Assembly: GCA_023380515.1 (NCBI GenBank)
Contig: JAMCRH010000170.1
Span: 14,825 to 78,824, forward strand
DNA length: 64,000 nt
Direction: 5' to 3'
Source of the DNA: Gammaproteobacteria bacterium
GTDB taxonomy: Bacteria; Pseudomonadota; Gammaproteobacteria; Enterobacterales; Alteromonadaceae
Part shown: positions 56,955-64,000 of the stretch, in pieces
Layout: every line of letters begins with the position of its first letter
Numbering within the stretch: position 1 is the stretch's first letter
Made by a program: the position numbers and the translations under genes
The notes under the pieces: generated by a model
What the model was told of the DNA's origin: nothing
What the model saw: only the letters and a program-made list of their open reading frames with translations
The model's database searches: none

Positions 56955-57638
56955 TTATGCTTTGTCTTCTTTTTTCGCAGTATCTTTATTCAAGCGTGCT
57001 TTCAAAGCTTCTAATTCGGCATCCACTTTGTTTTCACTTTCTAATGCACGGAACTCATCTGCGAGCGTTTTCTTACCTAGGTCATAAGCTTCAACTTGTG
57101 ACTCGAGATCATCAATTTTTGCTTCATAACGCTCAAACTTGTGCAGCGCATCATCAACTTTGCCGCTGTCTAGCGTCTTCTTCACATTTAAACGTGAACT
57201 GACAGTACGCTCACGCATGAGAATTGACTTCTGGCGCGCTTTTGCATCGGCAAGCTTCTCTTGTAACTGCGTAATTTCGCCGCTTAAACGCTCAACATGG
57301 TCGTCAACTCGGTCGATTTCTGCCTGTAAGCTTTCCAATGTGTCTTGAAGTTTGCTTTTTTCAAGCAATGCTTGACGAGCAAGATCTTCGCGCTCTTTGC
57401 CTAACGCGAGCTCAGCCCGACGTTCCCATTCAACAATCTCACCTTCAAGGCGGGTCAGTTGGCGAACTAAGTCTTTTTTCTCTGACAAAGTTTTAGCTGA
57501 AACTGAACGAACTTCCACTAAAGTGTCTTCCATTTCCTGAATAATCAGGCGAACCATCTTTTGTGGATCTTCGGCTTTATCAAGTAACGCATTTAAATTT
57601 GCATTTACGATATCGGTGAAGCGTGAAAAAATACCCAT
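56955..57638 (-). CDS. pspA: PspA, phage-shock effector
   Basis: An ESCRT-III-like peripheral membrane protein, 227 aa, almost entirely alpha-helical coiled coil. It begins MGIFSRFTDIVNANLNALLDKAEDP, the membrane-binding amphipathic helix of the family. PspA binds PspF and blocks its ATPase until stress. I chose ATG 57638 with GAGG upstream; codons before it are outside the family. A sigma-54 promoter is visible at 57767-57784. Confidence 0.97.
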   Translation of the reverse strand: MGIFSRFTDIVNANLNALLDKAEDPQKMVRLIIQEMEDTLVEVRSVSAKTLSEKKDLVRQLTRLEGEIVEWERRAELALGKEREDLARQALLEKSKLQDTLESLQAEIDRVDDHVERLSGEITQLQEKLADAKARQKSILMRERTVSSRLNVKKTLDSGKVDDALHKFERYEAKIDDLESQVEAYDLGKKTLADEFRALESENKVDAELEALKARLNKDTAKKEDKA

Positions 57639-57766
57639 AACTTGTACCTCGTAACAAAAGTTTTCCTGTTTGCCCAATGCGGGCGGTATCCATTGCGGTT
57701 GGAAACAACCAAACTCTGGTCGACTGCCCCGCTACAAACTGCAAACAGTGGCGTCACTATCAATAC

Positions 57767-57784
57767 ATACAAAAACGATGCCAA
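57767..57784 (-). promoter_or_regulatory. Sigma-54 (-24/-12) promoter of pspA
   Basis: On the minus strand TTGGCA-TCGTTT-TTGTAT gives GG and GT with the canonical 10-base spacing, and its -12 element TTGTAT matches my recollection of the E. coli pspA promoter. It lies about 130 bases upstream of pspA and between pspA and its activator gene pspF. Confidence 0.72.
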
Positions 57785-57919
57785 CTTTTTATTTTTTGTT
57801 AAACAGCTGAAAAAACGCACTTTTTGTAGTTTAATAAAAAAACGAACGAAAGTGCACTTTTGTGAAAATTAAATAATTAGACTAATAATTAGTGAAATTA
57901 GCCAACTGGGAACGCAACT

Positions 57920-59062
57920 ATGTCTAGGTTTCGTGACAACGAAAACCTCATCGGTCAAGCCAATAGCTTCCTTGAAGTTCTTGAACAAGTCTCACGTGCC
58001 GCACCGTTAAATAAACCGGTGTTAATTATTGGCGAGCGTGGAACTGGTAAAGAACTGATTGCCGCACGATTACATTATCTCTCGTCGCGCTGGGAGCAGC
58101 CGTACTTAAAGCTCAATTGTGCCGCGCTCAACGACAATTTACTCGATAGCGAACTCTTTGGTCATGAGTCTGGTTCATTTACCGGCGCCAGCAAACGTCA
58201 CGAAGGCCGTTTCGAACGTGCGGACAAAGGTTCGCTGTTTCTCGACGAACTGGCTACTACCTCTGCTCTTGTCCAAGAAAAGCTCCTGCGGGTTATAGAA
58301 TATGGTGAGTTTGAGCGTGTGGGTGGTACGCGGCCGGTAAAAGTCGATGTCCGTTTAATCGCTGCGACCAACGAAGATTTACCAACATTAGCAGCAGAAA
58401 ATCGATTCCGTGCTGATCTTCTCGACCGGCTTGCCTTTGATGTCATTACACTGCCCCCTTTACGAGAGCGCCAAGAAGACATCTTATTACTTGCCGAGCA
58501 CTTTGCTATTCAAATGGCCCGCGAACTAGAACTTGAGTGCTTTGCCGGCTTTACCAATAAAGCCAAAGAAACATTAATGAGCTATCACTGGCCTGGCAAT
58601 GTTCGCGAACTTAAAAATGTGGTGGAACGCAGTTTATATCGCCACAATAGCGCGCATTTGCCCTTGCATGAGATTACTTTAAATCCGTTTAGCAGCCCTT
58701 GGCGGCCGATTAGTTCTAGTGGTGCTCATGGCCAAGTGCAAACGGACACGTCGCCGTCAGTGGCAAGCAACAATGCCCAGTCAAAAAGTGCCCAGTCAGA
58801 AGTTAACTGCGAAGATTCTGCTACAATGACAGCAACGAGCCGTGAACAGACTCAAGCGCCAGGCTTTGCGATTAATCTGCAACAATCCGTAGACTTTAAG
58901 CAGGTCAGCCAAGATTTTGAAATCGACTTAATTCAGCAAGCACTGCAACACTGTCAGTTCAATCAAAAGAAAACCGCTGAGTTTTTGCAGCTGACTTATC
59001 ATCAGCTGCGTGGTTATTTGAAGAAGTATCAATTACTCGAGGGTACCAATGGCGACGACTAA
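57920..59062 (+). CDS. pspF: PspF, sigma-54-dependent activator of psp genes
   Basis: A 380-residue bacterial enhancer-binding protein with no N-terminal receiver. AAA+ domain: Walker A GERGTGKE (38-45), the sigma-54-contacting GSFTGA loop (about 86), FLDELATTS (Walker B) and the arginine-finger region RADLLDRLAF. After a Ser/Gln-rich linker (about 255-320), a FIS-type HTH ends the protein (KKTAEFLQLTYHQLRGYLKKYQ). Divergent from pspA. Its last 14 bases overlap sapA, suggesting a shared transcript with the sap genes. Confidence 0.94.
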   Translation: MSRFRDNENLIGQANSFLEVLEQVSRAAPLNKPVLIIGERGTGKELIAARLHYLSSRWEQPYLKLNCAALNDNLLDSELFGHESGSFTGASKRHEGRFERADKGSLFLDELATTSALVQEKLLRVIEYGEFERVGGTRPVKVDVRLIAATNEDLPTLAAENRFRADLLDRLAFDVITLPPLRERQEDILLLAEHFAIQMARELELECFAGFTNKAKETLMSYHWPGNVRELKNVVERSLYRHNSAHLPLHEITLNPFSSPWRPISSSGAHGQVQTDTSPSVASNNAQSKSAQSEVNCEDSATMTATSREQTQAPGFAINLQQSVDFKQVSQDFEIDLIQQALQHCQFNQKKTAEFLQLTYHQLRGYLKKYQLLEGTNGDD

Positions 59063-60692
59063 GCGTTCGCTTCTAAAGACATGCACGGCGGCTCTTTGCC
59101 TACCTATACTGATTGCCTGTGCACCACAGTCGGAGCAAGAAGCAACCTTAGGGGTATTGTATTGTGCCGAAGGTAACCCGGAGTCGTTTAATCCACAATT
59201 AGTTACTTCCGGCACCACATTAGACATGACTGCGGCACAACTTTATGATCGTCTCATCGAGTACAGTCATAAAGAAAATAACTATCAACCTGCTCTCGCT
59301 GAACGCTGGACCATCGACGAGCAGGGACTTCGATATACCTTTTATCTGCGCGACGATGTGCAATTTCATAAAACTGACTGGTTTCAGCCTTCGCGGCCAT
59401 TGAACGCTGAAGATGTCGTTTTTAGTTTTCGTCGCTGGTTTGACCCTAGCCACCCATTTCATTCAGTTTCAGGACGTGGTTATCCATTTTTTACGGCCAG
59501 CGGCATTACCGAATTGATTGACTCGATGAATGTTCTCGACGAACACACTGTCGAAATCCGCCTCAAACAGCAAGATAGCTCTTTTCTCGCCAATCTAGCC
59601 TCTGATTTCGCCGTGATTCTATCTGCAGAATACGGCAAGCAATTGCTTGCAGCCGGCACGCCCGAGTTCATCGACCAACGACCCATTGGTACTGGGCCAT
59701 TTCAGTTTAGTGATTTCCGTAAAGACGTTCTGGTACGTTATCACCGACATCCAAACTACTGGCGTGAATTGGCAGCGAGCGAGCAGATTGTGTTTCGCAT
59801 TACCCAGAGCGACCATAAGCGCATGCTGATGTTACTCACTCGCGACTGCGATATTTCCCCCTATCCACCAGCGCGCGATGTCGAATGGCTTCGTGAAAAA
59901 GAAAGTATTGAGTTACAAGCAACCGTCAGTCCAAATACCGCATTCTGGGCGTTCAATACCGAACGGCCGCCATTTGATGACCCTCGCGTACGCCAAGCAC
60001 TCGCCCATGCCATTGACCGAGATGCGTTATTAAGAGCTGTTTATTTTGAACACGCTGTGCGGGCCGACTCGATCCTGCCGAACACCTCGTGGGCGCATCA
60101 CCCGATTCCGGACGCGTATCGCTTTGACCCTGAGCGCGCTCGCGAACTCTTAGCAGAAGCCGACTTAGCCGATGGATTTAGCATGGATATCTGGGCCATT
60201 CCGGTGCAGCGTGGTTACAATCCAAATGCCCGGCTGATGGCTGAACGCATGCAATCAGATCTCGCCCGCATTGGCGTCCGCGCGAATATCGTCAGCTATG
60301 AATGGAGTACCTTTCGCCGTCGTTTAGCTGAAGGATTGCACGACAGTGTCCTCATCGGCTGGTCTGCTGATCACGCCGACCCAGATAATTTCTTTCGCCC
60401 TTTATTAAGTTGTCGCGCCAAAGAGTCAGGCAATAATCGCGCCCAATGGTGCGACCCATTGTTTGATGACCTTCTTAATGCGGCAATTCGCACCGAGCTC
60501 ATGCCAACCCGGCAGAACTTTTATCAACAGGCACAAGAATACCTCGCTGTCGAAGTGCCCTTGCTGCCGATTGCTCACTCCGTGCGTTTCCAGGCCAGTC
60601 AAGCAGATATTAAAGGCTTGCAACTTGCCCCATTTGGGGGCATCGAATTGCGTCGGGTGAAACACAGTGACACGCAGGAGGTGCAACCATGA
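59049..60692 (+). CDS. sapA: SapA, ABC transporter substrate-binding protein (lipoprotein)
   Basis: A 547-residue family 5 solute-binding protein of the Sap system (antimicrobial-peptide resistance in Salmonella and Haemophilus; SapBCDF exports putrescine in E. coli). GTGPFQFSDFRKD, FNTERPPFDDPRVRQALAHAIDRDAL and FFRPLLSCRAKESGNN match E. coli SapA. The signal peptide ends in lipobox LIAC, whereas E. coli SapA is soluble. ATG 59049 lies within the pspF end, with GAGG upstream. It overlaps sapB by 4 bases. Confidence 0.93.
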   Translation: MATTKRSLLKTCTAALCLPILIACAPQSEQEATLGVLYCAEGNPESFNPQLVTSGTTLDMTAAQLYDRLIEYSHKENNYQPALAERWTIDEQGLRYTFYLRDDVQFHKTDWFQPSRPLNAEDVVFSFRRWFDPSHPFHSVSGRGYPFFTASGITELIDSMNVLDEHTVEIRLKQQDSSFLANLASDFAVILSAEYGKQLLAAGTPEFIDQRPIGTGPFQFSDFRKDVLVRYHRHPNYWRELAASEQIVFRITQSDHKRMLMLLTRDCDISPYPPARDVEWLREKESIELQATVSPNTAFWAFNTERPPFDDPRVRQALAHAIDRDALLRAVYFEHAVRADSILPNTSWAHHPIPDAYRFDPERARELLAEADLADGFSMDIWAIPVQRGYNPNARLMAERMQSDLARIGVRANIVSYEWSTFRRRLAEGLHDSVLIGWSADHADPDNFFRPLLSCRAKESGNNRAQWCDPLFDDLLNAAIRTELMPTRQNFYQQAQEYLAVEVPLLPIAHSVRFQASQADIKGLQLAPFGGIELRRVKHSDTQEVQP

Positions 60693-61717
60693 CACGATAC
60701 CTGCTGCGTCAAATAACCCTGCTATTTTTTACCTTATTAGCTCTCAGTTTATTCACATTCTGTTTAAGTTATTGGTTTGCTGGTTCCGCAGTCACCAATA
60801 GCAGCGGCATTTTTCCTGATGATCCAAGTTATTCCGCCATTGCTGCTGCACGCGGTTTTGATGGTGGCTATTTTGGGCAATATATTGCCTATTTGCGCCA
60901 TCTATTTGCTGGTGATTGGGGGCGCTCACTTTTAGACGGGGCGCCTGTGTTCGAGCAGTTGATTATTCGTTTCGGCGCGAGTCTCGAGATTATGCTCTTA
61001 GCGCTCTTGGTCGCTTGGGTTCCGGGCGTCGCTTTTGGCGTACTTGCGGCCCTGAAACCAGGACGTTCAGCGGACAATACCATTCTCGGCATGAGCATTT
61101 CCGGCTATTCGATTCCCGTTTTTTGGTTTGCCCAGCTCGCCATTCTTATTGTCGCGGTACAATGGGGACTGACACCCATTGCCGGCCAGATTAATCCCCT
61201 CTTTGACATCCCGGCAGTCACGGGGTCGATTCTCATTGACATTGCACTAGCGCAACCGGCCAATCCGCAAGCCGCCTATAACAGCGCATTCATGCATATG
61301 ATTATGCCGGTTACTGTGCTCGCCATTATGCCGATGATGTTACTAATACGGCTCACACGGAATAGCATGCTGGATGTCTTAAATAAAAACTATATTGTGT
61401 CGTCCTACGCCAAAGGTATGTCGACCCGCCGCGTGCTCTGGTCACACGCCTTGCCCAATGCGATGCAACAAGTTATTCGTCAACTCAGCAACCTTATTAG
61501 CCTGCTCATTGCCAATACGTTTATTTTAGAAGTTATATTTTCCTGGCCCGGTATTGGTAATTGGCTTGTACGGAGTATTTACGAACGCGACTACCCGGTC
61601 ATTCAGGGCGGACTCTTAATTATTGGTAGCTTAATCTTAGTCACTCATGTACTGCTTAATCTGTTCCATGCGTGGCGCTACCCGCAAGTGAGGAAAGACC
61701 TCTATGCCGCGCCCTAA
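60689..61717 (+). CDS. sapB: SapB, ABC transporter permease
   Basis: A 342-residue inner-membrane permease of the binding-protein-dependent transporter family with six hydrophobic spans; the first covers residues 6-28. The cytoplasmic EAA loop is seen as YAKGMSTRRVLWSHALPNAMQQV (near 238-262). It pairs with SapC. ATG overlaps the sapA stop (ATGA) and its end overlaps sapC by 14 bases, so the sap genes are an operon. Confidence 0.94.
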   Translation: MTRYLLRQITLLFFTLLALSLFTFCLSYWFAGSAVTNSSGIFPDDPSYSAIAAARGFDGGYFGQYIAYLRHLFAGDWGRSLLDGAPVFEQLIIRFGASLEIMLLALLVAWVPGVAFGVLAALKPGRSADNTILGMSISGYSIPVFWFAQLAILIVAVQWGLTPIAGQINPLFDIPAVTGSILIDIALAQPANPQAAYNSAFMHMIMPVTVLAIMPMMLLIRLTRNSMLDVLNKNYIVSSYAKGMSTRRVLWSHALPNAMQQVIRQLSNLISLLIANTFILEVIFSWPGIGNWLVRSIYERDYPVIQGGLLIIGSLILVTHVLLNLFHAWRYPQVRKDLYAAP

Positions 61718-62597
61718 TTTATATTACGAAGAGCGAATGCCCTCGCCACTGCAACGCGTTTGGCTTGAGTTTCGACGCAATGCGTTTGCTATTGGGGCCT
61801 TATATATTCTGATATTCATTGTCTTTATCAGCCTATTCGGTCCATTGCTAACCCCTTATGGGCCGAATCAGCAGTTTATTGACGCCATCTCATTACCCCC
61901 TGCTTGGTCAGTTAACGGTGACGTGCGATTTCTTCTAGGCACCGACGAGCTCGGTCGTGACATGATTACGCGGCTGATTTATGGTGCGCGCTATAGCTTT
62001 GCATTACCCTTACTGGTGGTGATTATTTCTGCTTTGATTGGGGTGACATTGGGTGCTGTGGCAGCGATGACGGTTGGGGTGAAAAGCTCAACGCTGAAGC
62101 ATCTACTTGATGTTTTAATGTCAATTCCGTCGCTGTTGCTCGCCCTTGTGATTATCGCTTTAACTGGGCCGGGCTTAGGTAATGCGTTACTTGCCATTGG
62201 CCTCGTAATGATCCCGCAGTTTCTGCACGTCACCCGTAACGCTATTCACGACGAACGGCGCAAACCCTATGTCACCGCTAGCCGGTTAAATGGCGTATCC
62301 GACTACTATTTATTGACGATGGTCTTTTTCCCTAACATCGTTCGCGTGCTCGTTATTCAATTTACTATTGGTTTGTCCGTTGCGATTTTTGACATCGCCG
62401 CGCTCGGCTTTCTGCGCCTCGGCGCTCAAGCACCAACGCCGGAATGGGGCTCGATGCTAGCGCAAAGCCTAGAAGTCGCTTACGTGACACCTTGGGTCAT
62501 GGCACTACCCGGCTTAGCATTATTTATTGCGCTGGTCAGCGTGAACTTAGTCGGTGAAACGTTGCGCCAAGCCATCCAAAAACAGTTGGAGCAATAA
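61704..62597 (+). CDS. sapC: SapC, ABC transporter permease
   Basis: A 297-residue permease of the DppC/OppC type: N-terminal helix (about 27-50), LLGTDELGRDMITRLIYGARYS (the segment preceding the core), and the EAA-like ASRLNGVSDYYLLTMVFFPNIV. The start ATG (61704) has AGGAAAG upstream. It forms the membrane channel together with SapB. Confidence 0.94.
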   Translation: MPRPNLYYEERMPSPLQRVWLEFRRNAFAIGALYILIFIVFISLFGPLLTPYGPNQQFIDAISLPPAWSVNGDVRFLLGTDELGRDMITRLIYGARYSFALPLLVVIISALIGVTLGAVAAMTVGVKSSTLKHLLDVLMSIPSLLLALVIIALTGPGLGNALLAIGLVMIPQFLHVTRNAIHDERRKPYVTASRLNGVSDYYLLTMVFFPNIVRVLVIQFTIGLSVAIFDIAALGFLRLGAQAPTPEWGSMLAQSLEVAYVTPWVMALPGLALFIALVSVNLVGETLRQAIQKQLEQ

Positions 62598-62599
62598 CT

Positions 62600-63586
62600 A
62601 TGCTCTTGGATATTCGCAATTTGACCATCCGAACCAAAACAAATATCGGCACCGTTAATGTTCTTGATAAGGTTAATTTGCAGATTCACGAAGGCGAAAT
62701 TCACACCTTAGTCGGCGAATCTGGCTCAGGCAAAAGCCTAATTGCCCGCGCGATTATGGGCTTTTTAAGTGAACGCTGGGACGTCACTGCCGATCGAGTC
62801 TGGTTTGAAGGTAAAGATCTTTTAAGCCTCAGCGCTGCAGAACGACGAGACATTATCGGTGTCGACATTGCGATGATATTTCAGGATGCCAAGAGTTATC
62901 TCGACCCGAATTTAACCATCGGCGAGCAACTCAGTGAAGCCGTACTTGATCGTGACCTTGATGGGAGCTGGTGGCAACGCTCAAAACAGCGTAAAGAGCG
63001 CGTTATTTCTTTGCTTCATCGAGTTGGGATTAAAAACCACAAAGCCATGATGCAATCCTATGCGCATGAACTGTCCGAAGGTGCGGCACAGAAAATCATG
63101 ATTGCTAGTGCGATTGCCCATCGGCCAAAGCTCTTGATTGCAGACGAACCGACGTCAACCATGGAGCCCGCAACGCGCCAACAAATTTATCGCCTGCTGG
63201 CACAGTTTCATGCTCGCTATGGCATGTCGATGCTGATGATCAGCCAGGATCTTGGCGCTATCATGCCGCAAACCGAACGTATCTCGATGATCTACAGTGG
63301 TCAGTTAATGGAAACCGGTCCTGCGGAACCGCTCTTACAAAAACCCTATCATCCTTATACTGAAGCGTTGTTGAATACTTCGCTCTATCGGCAAGCGGAG
63401 TCACAGCCACGCACCAAGTTACCAACGCTCCCAGGGGTTGAGCCTACTCTGCAGCATCTGCCGATTGGTTGCCGCTTGGGACCACGTTGTCCCTATGCTA
63501 AACCGGAATGCATTAAGACACCGAAGACATTGAAGCTCCGTGACCGCATGTACGCGTGCCATCACCCAGTGAACCTGGAGGATTAA
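62600..63586 (+). CDS. sapD: SapD, ABC transporter ATP-binding protein
   Basis: A 328-residue ATPase with Walker A GESGSGKS (about residue 40), a modified signature LSEGAAQK instead of LSGGQ (as in E. coli SapD's LTEGECQK), and Walker B LLIADEPTS. The C-terminal oligopeptide-type extension has LPIGCRLGPRCPYAKPECIKTP with cysteines that resemble the Fe-S-like motif of Opp/Dpp ATPases. E. coli SapD is also required for Trk potassium uptake. Two bases after sapC. Confidence 0.95.
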   Translation: MLLDIRNLTIRTKTNIGTVNVLDKVNLQIHEGEIHTLVGESGSGKSLIARAIMGFLSERWDVTADRVWFEGKDLLSLSAAERRDIIGVDIAMIFQDAKSYLDPNLTIGEQLSEAVLDRDLDGSWWQRSKQRKERVISLLHRVGIKNHKAMMQSYAHELSEGAAQKIMIASAIAHRPKLLIADEPTSTMEPATRQQIYRLLAQFHARYGMSMLMISQDLGAIMPQTERISMIYSGQLMETGPAEPLLQKPYHPYTEALLNTSLYRQAESQPRTKLPTLPGVEPTLQHLPIGCRLGPRCPYAKPECIKTPKTLKLRDRMYACHHPVNLED

Positions 63587-63587
63587 G

Positions 63588-64000
63588 ATGAAGCCATTAT
63601 TAGTGGTCGAATCCTTGCGCAAGGTTTACCACAGCCGCACCGGCCTCTTTCAACAGCAAACCACAGTCGCCCTCGATGATGTCAGTTTTACCGTCAATGA
63701 AGGCCAAACCTTGGCCGTCATGGGTACTAATGGTTCTGGTAAATCGACTTTAGCGGCGCTCATCAGCGGCGCCGTTGCGCCGACTTCCGGTCGTTTAGTT
63801 TTCGCCGGAGAAGAACTAGAAGCTGGCAATTATCGGCAGCGCGCCCAAGTGATTCGGATGATTTTTCAAGACGCTGATGCGTCCTTAAATCCACATTTGA
63901 CGCTAGGTCGGCAACTCGAAGAGCCTCTCCTGTTTAATACCAAGCTCAATGCCCGTCAACGCCATGAGCGGATTATGAAAACCTTACACCAAGTCGGTTT
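63588..64000 (+). CDS. sapF: SapF, ABC transporter ATP-binding protein, partial (cut by window end)
   Basis: The first 137 codons are present and the frame stays open to the window end. The translation begins MKPLLVVESLRKVYHSRTGL; Walker A is GTNGSGKS (about residues 47-54), followed by the Q-loop FQDADASLNPH. It begins one base after sapD, with GGAG upstream, and completes the SapD/SapF ATPase pair. The rest, including Walker B, lies outside the window. Confidence 0.92.
   Translation, partial: MKPLLVVESLRKVYHSRTGLFQQQTTVALDDVSFTVNEGQTLAVMGTNGSGKSTLAALISGAVAPTSGRLVFAGEELEAGNYRQRAQVIRMIFQDADASLNPHLTLGRQLEEPLLFNTKLNARQRHERIMKTLHQVG

Overview
The window reads as chromosomal backbone from a marine-type gammaproteobacterium. 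The gene content (YccA, TusCE, CspD-ClpSA, YejKLM, PspABCF-Sap, single-Kdo WaaA plus KdkA), the order of the first 19 kb, and the many secreted peptidases and amino-acid catabolic genes fit Alteromonadales, most likely the Idiomarina/Pseudidiomarina group. That placement is inference from memory of gene content, not from a search. I see no phage, insertion sequence, integron or CRISPR array.

Layout. 1-2.4 kb: tRNA-Ser(TGA), yccA and a sulfur-relay cluster (tusD, tusC, tusE), in which tusD is split by a 38-bp tandem duplication and tusB is absent. 2.5-9.8 kb (minus): lrp, ftsK, lolA, rarA, two overlapping crcB genes and serS. 10-13.4 kb (plus): ald, trxB, aat, infA. 13.4-16.6 kb: clpA and clpS (minus), divergent from cspD. 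16.6-19.8 kb: yejK facing away from yejL-yejM, then tRNA-Pro(GGG). 19.9-34.3 kb: S9 peptidase, threonine aldolase, M13 peptidase, a small lipoprotein, a DUF192 protein, kdkA-waaA, then divergently ybhK, an M14 peptidase and another S9 peptidase. 34.3-44.7 kb: diguanylate cyclase, dcd, mrp, metG-rlmI, hinT-ggt, a rhombosortase-like protease and a small membrane protein. 44.7-47.3 kb: a DPP4-type S9 lipoprotein. 47.4-55.9 kb (minus): an aromatic amino-acid degradation block with methionine gamma-lyase-phhA-phhB, a TyrR/PhhR-type regulator, and hpd-hmgA-fahA-maiA. 56-64 kb: pspABC divergent from pspF, which overlaps sapABCDF; sapF runs off the window.

How the genes work together. Much of the accessory content forms one economy: secreted or lipid-anchored peptidases and gamma-glutamyltransferase release peptides and amino acids. 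Ald, threonine aldolase, methionine gamma-lyase and the PhhAB-Hpd-HmgA-FahA-MaiA route (Phe to Tyr to fumarate plus acetoacetate) then use them as carbon. Two regulators with visible targets are PhhR/TyrR (three operator-like sites upstream of hpd, and a matching one upstream of the methionine gamma-lyase-phhAB operon) and PspF (a -24/-12 promoter upstream of pspA). The first third is the conserved housekeeping block also found in E. coli from cspD to serS, with ald in the region that holds cydDC there.

The strongest oddity is tusD. Its two 38-bp copies differ at three bases, all synonymous third positions of the ancestral reading frame. That pattern points to joining of two allelic variants, by recombination or by assembly, rather than a simple fresh slippage event. 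I found no convincing wholly new multi-gene system; the best leads are small-scale.
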